The notes: a model not told the origin generated them from the sequence alone. Shown: positions 51,401 through 60,034, counted from the first letter of the stretch. The stretch: DNA of 64,000 nt from an uncultured Clostridia bacterium (GCA_947246685.1 CAMXSN010000003.1:186001-250000); one strand, 5' to 3'. Numbers and translations are program-made.

Positions 51401-54306
51401 GGGACAATTATGATACGGCGCTTTGGAGAGAAGTTGCGACAAAGTTCGGAGAAGTATCGATTTTTATCGACGCCGACGCTGTAGCCGCGCTGTCCGTATC
51501 CAATCATCTGTCCAGACTTGAGACGGGCGACCATAAAATACGTTTTTACGTAAAAGGCACGGATAATTACGACGGCTTTGACGAAACGCGTACTTTCTCT
51601 ATTATCAAAAATAAGAACGGATGGACGGACGGCGACAAGGACAAGACGGCATTTGTCAACGATTGGACGTGGGGCGAGTACGACAACGATATATCGGGAG
51701 GCAATCCGATATGGAAAGAGCCTTCGCCTAAATACGGTAAGTCGCAGTCCCAAGCCTCGATATACAGGGGTAAAGACGGTATAGGCGGCGTATTGATTCG
51801 CGCTGACGTAGCGTTGTATTCGTTGGATATAGTTTTGAATTCTCTCGACGCGGGTTTCTATTACGTAATCTGGACTGTTGCAGGAGACGTCAATTACGAA
51901 CCTATTACTCGCGAGTTTATCAATTTCCAAATAAAGGTCAATCCAAACAAATGGGATCCCGAAAAACCTGCGACTATGCACGAAAACGATAAAAAAGAAA
52001 TCTCGGGCATAGAGTACGGTTGGACGTGGGGCGAATTCGGTAAGGATACGGGAATAGATTATTTTACCGTTCCTGCCGCAGAGTACGGATTGGTTGTGGC
52101 AAAAATAACCAAGTACGACTCTACTTGGAATAATCCGAAAATCGTTGTCGACGGCATTTCCAATCATATCAGTATTTCCAATACGTTAGATCGACTTGAC
52201 GTAGGACGATATAAGATCGAATGGTCGGCAACCGATCCAAACGCGACGGGCAACTTCAAAGAAATCAAATATATCAACGAGATAGAATTTATCGTCAACC
52301 GCGGAGTAAACGCTTGGACGGGGGATAAACCGTATATCGACGGTTGGCAGTGGGGCGCGTTCGACAGCAGTTTGTGGAAAGCGCCGGGACTAGTATCGGG
52401 CAGACCCAACGCGACCGTCATAAAGTTGAACGTCGACGGTACGGACGGAGAACATATTATAGAAAAGATCTCTTCGGAGTATCTCAGCGCTCAGCTTGCG
52501 CTACTCGAAGTAGGCAATTACAGACTAGTATGGACGGCGGACGACAACGATAATTACGAGATAGAAGGCGAAAACAAAGACGATCTTACCTTCCAAGTAT
52601 CGGTCAATATCAACGGTTGGACTATCGAACCTAAAATTACTGCGGCAGACAGTAAGTGGCAGTGGAAGACGTTTACCTTGGGCTATTGGCAGAGACCCGA
52701 GGCGCAGTATCATCACAACGACGTCGACGCTACCGTCTACAGACTCAAAGACGGATACGATTTTGAATACGACGAATTTGAAAAGAAATATATACTTGAC
52801 GAAAGTAAGTGCACCGTGATGAGCGGAATCACGCTTGAGACGCTCGACGCGATAAACGATCTGTCGGTGGGTAAGTATTTGGTTAAAGTAAGCGTACCTC
52901 AGGACGAACACGGAAGATTCTTGGGATTGGAATCGGTATTGCCGTTTACCATAGTTCCCAACGAGAATGATTTCACTTCTCGGGCTTGCTATATCGACGG
53001 ATTCTCGTATTCGCAGTTCAGAGGATCTTGGAGCGCTCCCGCCGCGCGATTCGGCGAGATTGTCGCAAGTATTTATCTGATTGGCAAAAACGGCAGAGAG
53101 TTGGTGGCGACTTCTCGCGTTGGAGAGCTCAACAACGTATTGGGCGAACTACACGTTGGCAGCTACGAAACCGATTGGACGATTTCTCCGGACGAAAACG
53201 GCAATTATCTGGGCGGAAAAACTTTGACAAGCGCATTTACCGTAGATAAAGCGGATAACCGTTGGCTGCAGAAGCCTATTATAAACGGTTGGGCATGGGG
53301 AGAATTTGACGCCGCAGATTCGTCGCTCAAAGCCATTCCTTTCAAGACGGAAGAAGGACGGTTATTGCATTTCAAGATTGTGGACGCATCATATGAAGAG
53401 ATAAGCGAGTTTGACGGATACGTTGACGAGACGGGATATTTCACGGATATAGCTCAAGTGGCGGATATACTCAACAATCTCAAACCGGCGGTATATCACC
53501 TATTAGCTTACTATCCGGAGCTTGACGATTATAAAAAACTCGACATTGACAACGACTGCGTATTTGTCATCAAACACGCGGAGAATAAATGGATAATGAC
53601 GCCCGATATTATTGATTGGTCGTATGGCAGCCCGTCCAATTTGCCTAGCGGCAGCGCTATTTTCGGAGAAGAAATAAAATACACATATTACAAGGCTGTC
53701 TTAGACGCGTCAGGCGAACCGATATTCAAAAACGGCAAGTACGTAGTCGAAGAAGATTCAGCATTTAGCGGATGGGGCAAGGACGAAATCGCCGACGCAG
53801 GCGTGTATATCGTTCAGGCAGACGTAGACGGCAACGAATATTTTGCTCCGCTTACGACGCAGTTTGTATTGCGGGTATCTAATTCCAAATACAATTATTG
53901 GAAGACTCAGCCGATAATACAAAGTTGGATATTCGGTTCGGAAAAGAGCTTGCCCGAAGGAGAAGCGGCATACGGCAAAGTTATCTGGACGTATTACAAA
54001 GCGGCTTGGAGTGAAGCGCTAAATAAGTGGATACCCACGGGCGAAGCGCTTTCTACCGACGGTCAAAATCCGCCGGAGGGAGTAGGAAAATATATCCTCG
54101 TTGCAAGCGTAGAGGCTGCCGAAGGATACAACGCATTGATAGCCAACGTATTCTTTGAGATCTACGAAAGAGCTACGTCGGCGAAATCCAGCGACGTGCT
54201 CGTCTATATAGATATTGCATTGGCGACGTTAGCGTCATTATTTACCATAGTAGTCATAATCGCAGTTATAAGGAGGTTTAGGAAGAATGACAGCGTTATT
54301 GAATAA
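45418..54306 (+). CDS. Giant membrane-anchored surface protein with LRR-like and ~14 Trp-rich repeats
   Basis: A 2,962-residue protein. N-terminal membrane signal (basic RRSQR, hydrophobic to about residue 37). Leucine-rich BspA-like stretches occur at about 167-230 (LETIDLS, LQQIALPDSVTSIGEQ) and 427-460 (VIGDRAFHNAP). Residues about 680-1370 hold beta-rich MBG-like segments. From about 1378 to 2917 run roughly 14 divergent repeats near 110 residues, each opening with N-x-W, then W-x-W/Y-x-x-F/Y, then a VG-x-Y element and a closing F-x-V strand. A C-terminal membrane helix ends in RRFRKND, with no LPXTG. Body outside, tail inside. It overlaps the next gene by 20 bases. Probably an adhesin or envelope scaffold. 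Confidence 0.88.
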   Translation: MNTIRRSQRIIWIILAVALITFLAVTVWLSMPVFNGNSDGANDIAVSKTNVVHLYKDKVYVVASTLEKGEAYAQKLGIPTSQYNYVNSANVLRVEDGVWKGMSSSSVIDQYAHLLLPNDIRSIDASATDQYTGIPSVRWLSITADDGSNLASITGATSSASAFGKLGRLETIDLSKATKLTSIPAFTFKTCDRLQQIALPDSVTSIGEQSIVSATLCHISLPSGLGADGSGLNWLAFQLSGKLVDIELPANANATFVNKIKTMTSVSETYMNVYIKGSGRSWLARTVDGFVFCKNVLRTTPLATGLTANENYVIGKWYLVGYHGPESGGDTLNASNTYMVTLPKQVDLAKDSSNRLGQFDFIDCQGNYIQNDFSEFTTQSQLGSNVAINGAAAGNDAIGSRIIAGVQSGSKLRYDIGQLAFYYRWTWHTTIPDDTVNVIGDRAFHNAPMTTFNLGNVEKIGSRGLAFLAREKLIFYLSSNNPMIAGDGFSYNQSGSPSGTLLFIYRNYLDYDKYYVNTSANASSGLQKAAKEIVAGVGKYYSYLIDIVPNIAEWDKDANVYRYRSVDDAKMQRLYSGNLEGFDKSLFYNNAFSYTRTDYDEWEYDESETFPSLSEQTGYSKTNWFTGIGFDTRYTETLMSTADNSSSVLSLRNAASKGIDVINIYSRKIVTVTLDNKVREYKDRSLQADETEITGIPSAIKDDYEINVTKYVDSNGIEKSYSSIGSIIQEAGVYTIQIQPNEAFGQWTEGDVPTMTVTVNKTEIDLGDSSIFRLGVTDGINSYNLRPGKEVEGEQGTSLYKYKSSWYTEKQTDDTLGELIEQRDGLWNSFVRAEGEEMKFRLALVTSVIKDAHDDSTDIFNLVLPQTARSQSGEYTDQFTVELTEKAKNNYRFVVTNDSSRQFYGYANADQSVATVIKTWYIVKLNNWLTTQGNEGNNDAPSYHMKSSWEFGSFDVPQAPAAALGTDVHITFSLELTSQHIVGGSGTLILSTDENGNPISIDKYSRYINSSMPVGNYRIIYSVDFSNDDHTKFDTFQQSFTFTIYDKEFVSEENDAIGQLKGKTFEYDMKDATNSYNQNKVLFDLSKLSSTDKIQDMLGLNGNTVGNTTRLGVWAERDYDVFFDRHFTITYNLNRMWNNTYKDLGAIQNDYPMNTPDVYTVYYQLTCKNRKSLVNENDDARRQCCFYVVVYRTLTAPTIQDVVYTGSAIYPTVSYLNGELAFEQSYYTVSYPTGQDNVNNGAKKAVLTISDKDYQLYRWADGANIASDKKVLEIPYDIIAANNATTVPLYMADWSWNSDITLDNIVWETKFGNVKENFEFMLVPVRNGENDNRVNVTDITQFGTATAGVYKLHARCPADEHGNWKEYEQTLTVTVSKAINTWYKSPSITSWSWNQYENYDWSLGSPIEIHAVPTYYTTSTESKSGSGRFDFRIYSIREGASGDDRYHMVYFGDDFHFQFDRDINGDFLTNGVDPKEGGHFLLPVDVAKTLAALPAGQYYLVATVYDHDNYTGLNNAIDSFGKGAVLFTVAPSNNVWSDTITASDWAYSEFELGRHIHIGTTKYETQLKYAVYYGETANIVTVDGVRLENITDFAVTATGSKNTYEQLLKMLEVGSYIIKVHGDAAEQNDRGGVNYLAIDDQRKIVVIKAANTLNDTFIVNPYTIGSSTDGVISKYTARFESKKVGFRISQSGKYVDGLSDTQTSDDIISYALSLNYDQLMEKISQLSSTETGSQYTIWWTTVGGDNYNAQYGSRAFEVSLGQNAWLDDILPTMTDWTYDGNKHEFDKNTIQLTHDIDDSDIKVIYYAAIYNEHIGQNEKGLQIDGCPTDTGNYFVTVIVPTDNYYKGLSIDLFFTVNMADNSFKTSPTINNSSWDYSQLDVKDIIIGEPANKEDNMNMQYVVYQTIADGEEVHMATLNWRFGRVDGSNAMQLDDFYSRLKALNVGKYKLYITLSSSSNFKELVLEPTVLTVNKAANGYVDGKSPAIVDNVTKWEWDNYDTALWREVATKFGEVSIFIDADAVAALSVSNHLSRLETGDHKIRFYVKGTDNYDGFDETRTFSIIKNKNGWTDGDKDKTAFVNDWTWGEYDNDISGGNPIWKEPSPKYGKSQSQASIYRGKDGIGGVLIRADVALYSLDIVLNSLDAGFYYVIWTVAGDVNYEPITREFINFQIKVNPNKWDPEKPATMHENDKKEISGIEYGWTWGEFGKDTGIDYFTVPAAEYGLVVAKITKYDSTWNNPKIVVDGISNHISISNTLDRLDVGRYKIEWSATDPNATGNFKEIKYINEIEFIVNRGVNAWTGDKPYIDGWQWGAFDSSLWKAPGLVSGRPNATVIKLNVDGTDGEHIIEKISSEYLSAQLALLEVGNYRLVWTADDNDNYEIEGENKDDLTFQVSVNINGWTIEPKITAADSKWQWKTFTLGYWQRPEAQYHHNDVDATVYRLKDGYDFEYDEFEKKYILDESKCTVMSGITLETLDAINDLSVGKYLVKVSVPQDEHGRFLGLESVLPFTIVPNENDFTSRACYIDGFSYSQFRGSWSAPAARFGEIVASIYLIGKNGRELVATSRVGELNNVLGELHVGSYETDWTISPDENGNYLGGKTLTSAFTVDKADNRWLQKPIINGWAWGEFDAADSSLKAIPFKTEEGRLLHFKIVDASYEEISEFDGYVDETGYFTDIAQVADILNNLKPAVYHLLAYYPELDDYKKLDIDNDCVFVIKHAENKWIMTPDIIDWSYGSPSNLPSGSAIFGEEIKYTYYKAVLDASGEPIFKNGKYVVEEDSAFSGWGKDEIADAGVYIVQADVDGNEYFAPLTTQFVLRVSNSKYNYWKTQPIIQSWIFGSEKSLPEGEAAYGKVIWTYYKAAWSEALNKWIPTGEALSTDGQNPPEGVGKYILVASVEAAEGYNALIANVFFEIYERATSAKSSDVLVYIDIALATLASLFTIVVIIAVIRRFRKNDSVIE

Positions 54307-55867
54307 TACACTGCTTGCGATAGATATCAGTCAATCTACGCTCATCGTCTTAATGTCGGTGTTGATAGTTTTGATCATATTGCTTGCGGTATTGGCGACA
54401 ATATTTATTTTGGGAGTAAAGAGAAGAGGCGACGCCAACTCTCGGTGCGGCGTCGTATCAGTCGTAGCAAATTTTGATAATTTGCAGGGTACGGTTGTCT
54501 TAAAAGATGAGAACGATGTGGAGAAGAACGTATTCGCATCGCATGAGACCGTAAAAGTTGTAGTCAATGCCAACGAAGGCTTTATTCTTTCCAATATCTC
54601 GGTGGAGGTCGACGAAAATGTCGTAGCTCGATTTAAGGTTAACGGCGCGGAGAAACAAGTTTTTGAAAGCGTGTACGAGTTTGTAATAACGGCGAATACG
54701 GTCGTTAAGGTAGAATTTGAAGAGGTCGTTATTTCGCCCGTTGTAATTACTTTTGACGAACAGTTATGCGGAGTCGGCGGCAGAGTTGTTTTGACAAACG
54801 TCGAGGGTGAAGAAAAAAATCAGTTTGTCGCGGGAGAAATTGTAAGAATATCGACCGTAGCGGACGAAGGATATTATCTTGCCGAATTTACCGTCGACGG
54901 AGAAGAAAGAGAACTCGTCGAAGGAATATACGAATTCTCGGTGACGCAGCCCGTGAAGATAAACGTGGAATTTTTGCCTATACCCGTAGTTAAGTATTCC
55001 GTCGACGTTCGTACGGAAGGATGCGGCGCGGTCGCCGTAACCAACCTAAACGGAGAGAGGCAAGCCGAATTCGCCGCAGGCGAAACGGTTTGTATTGCCG
55101 TAGCGGCGGACGAAGGGAATTGTCTGTCCAATATTACGCTAAACGGCGAGGAAAAAATCTTAAACAACGGTTCGCTCGAATTGGTTATCCAAGCTGATAC
55201 GGTCGTCATTGCCACGTTTGAGCCCGTACCCGTAGTTAAGCAAGAGCCGGAAATAGCGGCTGCAAACGCGGAAGACGAAGAAGAGGATGAAGACGAGGTA
55301 ATGTTCGACGGACACAACGTTATTCGCTTCAATAAGAGTTTTACTGCAAAACTTATTCAGATAGACGACGTATCGAATTCTTGGTATACGGAATTGAAAA
55401 ACGAACTTTTGTCCTATAAGAAAGTTAAAGACAGAATGAGTTGGAAGCGCGAAAGTTACCGTTTTGGCAGAGAATGCGTCGCACGTTTTGTTATAAGAGG
55501 TAAGACGCTTTGCATTCAGCTTCCTCTTGATCCCGCTCAATATGAAGATACCAAGTATAAGGTAGAGGATATATCTCATATCGTATCTAGCGCCGATACC
55601 CCATGTCTCTACAGGATTAAGAACGAGCGTCGTTTGAATTACGCAAAGGACCTTATTGCCGAAGTTATGGAAAGAATGGGAGCGGAGCGTATCCAACGCG
55701 AATGGGTGGATTATTATCAGCCTTATGACACAACGCTCAATCTCATCGAGCGTCAACTCGTCAAGAAAATCGTCAAGTTCAACGGAAAAACGGGTTATGG
55801 CGGCATAGTAGAAAAACTTACGGAAGATCCGGCAAAAGCTGTAAAGACGGAAAACACGGAGAACTGA
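54287..55867 (+). CDS. Membrane protein with three InlB-B-like repeats and C-terminal FTAKLI domain
   Basis: A 526-residue protein. One membrane helix (about residues 18-43) followed by basic KRRGD predicts a cytosolic body. Three beta-repeats of about 85 residues (about 58-142, 146-231 and 234-317) share the divergent InlB B-repeat pattern: G-x-VVL-N, FAxGExVxI, DEGxxLSxITVxGEE, VVxVxFE. An acidic linker (EDEEEDEDE) leads to the domain at about 345-515: FNKSFTAKLIQ, WYTELKNELLSY, KDRMSWKRE, GRECVARFVIRGKTLC, TPCLYRI. The protein at 7362-8177 carries the same domain. The overlap with the giant gene argues for coordinated synthesis. InlB-type repeats are normally extracellular, so the predicted topology is odd or inverted. 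Confidence 0.85.
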   Translation: MTALLNNTLLAIDISQSTLIVLMSVLIVLIILLAVLATIFILGVKRRGDANSRCGVVSVVANFDNLQGTVVLKDENDVEKNVFASHETVKVVVNANEGFILSNISVEVDENVVARFKVNGAEKQVFESVYEFVITANTVVKVEFEEVVISPVVITFDEQLCGVGGRVVLTNVEGEEKNQFVAGEIVRISTVADEGYYLAEFTVDGEERELVEGIYEFSVTQPVKINVEFLPIPVVKYSVDVRTEGCGAVAVTNLNGERQAEFAAGETVCIAVAADEGNCLSNITLNGEEKILNNGSLELVIQADTVVIATFEPVPVVKQEPEIAAANAEDEEEDEDEVMFDGHNVIRFNKSFTAKLIQIDDVSNSWYTELKNELLSYKKVKDRMSWKRESYRFGRECVARFVIRGKTLCIQLPLDPAQYEDTKYKVEDISHIVSSADTPCLYRIKNERRLNYAKDLIAEVMERMGAERIQREWVDYYQPYDTTLNLIERQLVKKIVKFNGKTGYGGIVEKLTEDPAKAVKTENTEN

Positions 55868-55947
55868 TTAATAAGAAATAGTTATACTTGACTTTTTTGC
55901 GGCTATCATGCAATAATATGAGTAACAAAACTTTTGAGGGGCAAGTC

Positions 55948-58779
55948 GTGATAGAGATTAAAGATATAACCAAAATTTACGTTTCAAAATCAAAAGAGAG
56001 CGTTACGGCGCTCAATGGATTATCGTGTAATTTGCCTTCAAAAGGGCTGGTGTTTTTGCTTGGCGAGAGCGGTGCAGGCAAAAGCACTTTGCTCAACATA
56101 ATCGGCGGCGTAGAAAGAGCGGACAGCGGAGAAATAACGGTAGACGGCTTGGACATTAAAAAATGCACGGATTCTCAACTGGATAGATATAGAAACACTT
56201 ACGTAGGATTCATTTTTCAGGATTTTAATTTACTGAGCAATTTTAACGTTATCGAAAACGTTATGTTGGCGCAGGATTTGCAACATGAGACGCAAATCGA
56301 AAAAGCAGAAGAAGCTCTTGCCGCAGTTAATATGTCTTCTTTTGCCAAAAGAAAGATAAGCGAACTTTCCGGCGGACAAAAACAGAGGGTAGCTATTGCC
56401 AGAGCGATAATTAAAGATCCTAAAATAATACTTGCAGACGAGCCGACGGGCGCGCTAGACGCAAAGACGGGCAGGACGATTTTGGAACTGCTAAAAGATA
56501 TATCGAAAGATAGTCTTGTTTTGGTAGTGTCGCATGACGAGGTTTTTGCTAGCTCGTTTGCCGATAGAATAATTAGGATCGCAGACGGCGAAATCATAGA
56601 AGACAGAGAGATAAATCAATCCGATAATGCGCCATCGGATAAAGTAGCGGAAAGCTCCGCAGAAAAATCCGTCAAGAGATATTCCCTTTCGGCAAAGACG
56701 GTTATGAAGATGTCGGCTTACAGTGTCGGCAGCAAAAAAGTCCGATTGTTTTTTACTTTACTTTTGTGCATAGTATGTTTTGCCGTATTTGGTGTCGCCG
56801 ATACTTTAGCGTCGTGGAAATGTGAGAAAACAGTTTATGACGCTATAATATCTTCAAGCGATAAATATCTTATCAATCGGACACATAAAGAAAACATATT
56901 GAACGATAATTATGAAAAATTGTATTCATTATTTGACAATGGAGTAAGCATTAAAGAGCGCTATTTGCCTTCAAAAGAAGGAGAATCAAGTTATGGTTGT
57001 TATAATAGTTATGCTGACGGTTTTATTGAGATAGACGACAAAAAGGCGAAAGAGTTGGGAGTCGAGCTTTATGCTGGAAAATATCCCGAAAAGCAGGGCG
57101 AAATAGCAATTTCTTACCACATATATAGGGGATTTAAGGCGGGAGCATATAAGACGGACGAAATATATATTGACGGGAGTATGATTGAGCCTACTGATAA
57201 AGAAAACGGTATACTTGGAAAGACTATTACGGTGGATGGCTATTACGTTTTTACGATAGTAGGTATTATCGACAGCGGATATGATTATGAAAAAAATTCT
57301 CATTTGGATCCGCTCTCCAAAAATTATAGTGGACAAAGCAATGAAAATGTACGAGACGGCCATTCTATGCTGTTTTTGCCAAAGGGTGGCATAGAATATA
57401 TTAATTCTCTTATGCAAACGAGTGATTATCCTTACGGCGTTCCGTCATACAGTCAATATTCTTTCGACAAGGCTATACTTAACGAATTAGTTAGCAACAA
57501 CAGAGTTTCATTTGTTTCCGACTTGGAAACTTTCCAAAAGAGCGGAACTCGAATTCTTTGGCTAGGAGAAGAGAAAGAAAATCTTGCAGACGATGAGATA
57601 ATTATCTCGTATAAGGATATTGATGATCTTCTCGGCAATATGTCATATATCCCGGGGATATCTAATTCTCTTGGACAAAGCATCTCGCTTACCTACGTCA
57701 AAATCGTATCGGATAGACTATCGGTAGTCACTGAAAAATACAGTAAAATAGATTATAAGTTTTTTAGGGCTTATACGAATGCTGAAATTTATAAATACGC
57801 TATTCAAAACGCCGAGCTGTATCAAGACGATGAGAACGTTGCAAAAGTCATAGAGAATTTTACGGGCGGCAATAGCAATCTACCTTTGGCGGCAGCTTAT
57901 TATCTTTCGAGTAAAGGGATAAGCAGCGAGATACAAACGGGTTATTTGCAAAATCCTTACGGGAAAAGCGGTCTTGAGATTATAGCCGAAACAAATATAG
58001 ATCTTTTGAACAAATATAATATTGCAAATCAATTTAACGGAGCAATTGTAAAATTAAGAAACGGCGAGGAACTCAAAGCAAAGATAGCGGGAGTATATAT
58101 ACCGAGCGAGGCTACCGGCGTGATTATGAAAGAAAGCTATGGATCTTATTTTATCACCGAGAGCAAGAGGGTACTTATAAATTCGGTAGCATACCAAAAT
58201 GATAAAGCAACGCTAGAAGCAAAACACATTGACGCTACCGCAGGCTTAGTGAAGATTTCTTCCGAAAATAAATCTAGGATAAAGAACGTTATATCGCAAT
58301 ACCTTGATAATAATGAATCAATACGGACAAATAACGGCGTTTTAGAGCAAGCAGGTTATATTAAAAGCACTATGGAAATATTGAAAAAAGTGTTTTATTA
58401 CGTATCTCTCGGAATCGGTATTTTTGCCATGGTTATGTTTGGCAACTATTTGATCAATTCCATTATGGCAAGAAAAAGAGAGATAGGAATATTGAGAGCA
58501 ATCGGAGCAACGTCGAGAGATATTTTCCATATATGTTTATTTGAAGGGATTATACTCTTTGCCGTGATATTCCCAATATCGTCACTTATCAGCGGAATAG
58601 CGGGTATTGTAATCAACTCTATGGTAAAGAGCGATTTAGGTATTATGATACCTATTTCGGTATTCGGGATACGGCAGGTGGCATTAATATTTGCGGTATC
58701 GCTTGCGGTTACGCTTATTACAAGTTTGATCGGAAGTTATATCGTATCCAAGCGTAAGCCGATAGACGTATTGAGATAG
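55948..58779 (+). CDS. ABC exporter, ATPase fused to FtsX-like permease
   Basis: A 943-residue MacB/FtsX-type transporter with the ATPase first: Walker A GESGAGKST, Q-loop IFQDFNLL, signature LSGGQKQRVAIARAI, Walker B IILADEPTGALD and switch His in VVSHDE (about residues 1-225). One membrane helix near residue 265 follows, then an extracytoplasmic domain of roughly 520 residues, then three helices at the C-terminus holding MARKREIGILRAIGATSRDI, a permease coupling segment. I prefer the GTG at 55948 after GAGGGG; ATGs at 55888 and 55918 lack a Shine-Dalgarno. It lies 80 bases after the FTAKLI-domain gene and may export or act on the giant surface protein or a small effector. Confidence 0.88.
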   Translation: MIEIKDITKIYVSKSKESVTALNGLSCNLPSKGLVFLLGESGAGKSTLLNIIGGVERADSGEITVDGLDIKKCTDSQLDRYRNTYVGFIFQDFNLLSNFNVIENVMLAQDLQHETQIEKAEEALAAVNMSSFAKRKISELSGGQKQRVAIARAIIKDPKIILADEPTGALDAKTGRTILELLKDISKDSLVLVVSHDEVFASSFADRIIRIADGEIIEDREINQSDNAPSDKVAESSAEKSVKRYSLSAKTVMKMSAYSVGSKKVRLFFTLLLCIVCFAVFGVADTLASWKCEKTVYDAIISSSDKYLINRTHKENILNDNYEKLYSLFDNGVSIKERYLPSKEGESSYGCYNSYADGFIEIDDKKAKELGVELYAGKYPEKQGEIAISYHIYRGFKAGAYKTDEIYIDGSMIEPTDKENGILGKTITVDGYYVFTIVGIIDSGYDYEKNSHLDPLSKNYSGQSNENVRDGHSMLFLPKGGIEYINSLMQTSDYPYGVPSYSQYSFDKAILNELVSNNRVSFVSDLETFQKSGTRILWLGEEKENLADDEIIISYKDIDDLLGNMSYIPGISNSLGQSISLTYVKIVSDRLSVVTEKYSKIDYKFFRAYTNAEIYKYAIQNAELYQDDENVAKVIENFTGGNSNLPLAAAYYLSSKGISSEIQTGYLQNPYGKSGLEIIAETNIDLLNKYNIANQFNGAIVKLRNGEELKAKIAGVYIPSEATGVIMKESYGSYFITESKRVLINSVAYQNDKATLEAKHIDATAGLVKISSENKSRIKNVISQYLDNNESIRTNNGVLEQAGYIKSTMEILKKVFYYVSLGIGIFAMVMFGNYLINSIMARKREIGILRAIGATSRDIFHICLFEGIILFAVIFPISSLISGIAGIVINSMVKSDLGIMIPISVFGIRQVALIFAVSLAVTLITSLIGSYIVSKRKPIDVLR

Positions 58780-58932
58780 CTATTGTCGCGCCAGATGCTA
58801 TTGCAAAGCGGACTACGCGCTTAACATTGATGAGTGGCTGTCAATTTGATTTTTTGTTCAAAGAGCTATTATATTGTTCGTAGCGCAATTTTAACGATCG
58901 CGCGCAAATAGGCGAGCGGCAAGGAGAATTAG

Positions 58933-59487
58933 ATGACCAAAAAGCTTACGGAAATGAGCATTGAAGAACTGTGGCGGCTTTTCCCGATAACACTCAGCCG
59001 GCATAAATCTTATTGGGGAGAATGGTACGCTCTCGAAGCAAAAGAATTGGGAAAAATATTGCCTGAGAGCCGCGCGATTTATCATATAGGCAGCACTGCG
59101 ATAAAAGGTATCGCGGCGAAACCCATTGTGGATATTCTGGCTGTTTTCCCTAAAGAGTGCGATTTACCGTCGGCGGCTGAAAAGCTGCAGGCACACGGTT
59201 ATCTGATTATGTCAAAAAGCGCCGATAGGATTTCTTTGAACAAAGGATATACCGAAAACGGTTATGCCGAAAAAGTATTTCATTTGCATTTGCAGCGCGG
59301 AGCGATAATAGACGAGGTGTATTTCCGCGATTGGCTCAACTTAAACGCAGACGCGGCAAGGGAATACGAAGCTCTTAAATTGAGTCTGTGGAAGAAATAT
59401 GAATACGACAGAGACGCTTACACTCAAGCCAAGAGCGATTTTGTCAATAAATATACCGAGATTGCAAAGCGGAATATCAGAGCTTAA
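58933..59487 (+). CDS. GrpB-family nucleotidyltransferase-fold protein
   Basis: A 184-residue GrpB-type protein (UPF0157). The nucleotidyltransferase core HIGSTAIKGIAAKPIVDILAVF lies at about residues 51-72, with GST and D-x-L positions typical of the fold, and VFHLHL with RDWLNLN further on. The family is thought to modify small molecules or proteins with a nucleotide, but its substrate is unknown. AAGGAGAA lies just before the ATG. Followed 25 bases later by the nitroreductase gene on the same transcript. Confidence 0.85.
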   Translation: MTKKLTEMSIEELWRLFPITLSRHKSYWGEWYALEAKELGKILPESRAIYHIGSTAIKGIAAKPIVDILAVFPKECDLPSAAEKLQAHGYLIMSKSADRISLNKGYTENGYAEKVFHLHLQRGAIIDEVYFRDWLNLNADAAREYEALKLSLWKKYEYDRDAYTQAKSDFVNKYTEIAKRNIRA

Positions 59488-59512
59488 CGCGACTCTTAAA
59501 CGGAGAAATATA

Positions 59513-60034
59513 ATGAATGAAACTATTGAAACATTAAAAACTCGCAGAAGCATACGCAAATTCAGAAGCGACGCGATACCACGCGAAATATTACAACAAA
59601 TCGTCGAGGCGGGTACTTTTGCTCCCACGGGAAGAGGCGGGCAAAGCCCGATAATAATAGCCGTTACCGATAAGTCTATGCGGAATGAGATTTCACGTCA
59701 GAACGCAATCATCGGCGGATGGCAGCAAGATTTCGACCCGTTTTACGGCGCGCCCGTAATTCTGCTTGTTGCGGTAAAAAATTGTGCGACCGCGGTTTAC
59801 GACGGCAGCTGCGTGATGAGCAACCTTATGAACGCCGCATGGTCGCTGGGCATTGGTTCGTGTTGGATACACCGAGCCAAAGAGGAGATAGAAAGTCCTT
59901 TCGGCAGACAACTGCTCGCGTCTTTGAATATCGAAGGAGACTACGTCGGCGTAGGGCACGTTGCGTTGGGATATATCGACGGAGAAATTCCTCAGGCAAA
60001 ATCGCGCAAGGAAAATTGGACGTATTGGATCTAA
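59513..60034 (+). CDS. Nitroreductase-family flavoprotein
   Basis: A 173-residue FMN-dependent nitroreductase. It opens with ETLKTRRSIRKFRSDAI, the FMN-phosphate motif RRSIRKF, then EAGTFAPTGRGGQS (FMN ribityl contact), and LGIGSCWIHRAKEE with GHVALGY at the C-terminus. These enzymes form homodimers and reduce quinones or nitro compounds with NAD(P)H. GGAGAA precedes the ATG at 59513; the upstream in-frame extension lies inside the GrpB gene and is not used. Shares transcription with GrpB-like. Confidence 0.92.
   Translation: MNETIETLKTRRSIRKFRSDAIPREILQQIVEAGTFAPTGRGGQSPIIIAVTDKSMRNEISRQNAIIGGWQQDFDPFYGAPVILLVAVKNCATAVYDGSCVMSNLMNAAWSLGIGSCWIHRAKEEIESPFGRQLLASLNIEGDYVGVGHVALGYIDGEIPQAKSRKENWTYWI

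Noticed and set aside
45418..54306. Many long antisense frames within the giant gene
   Set aside because: They are shadows caused by codon bias of the plus-strand gene; none has a Shine-Dalgarno or family motifs.
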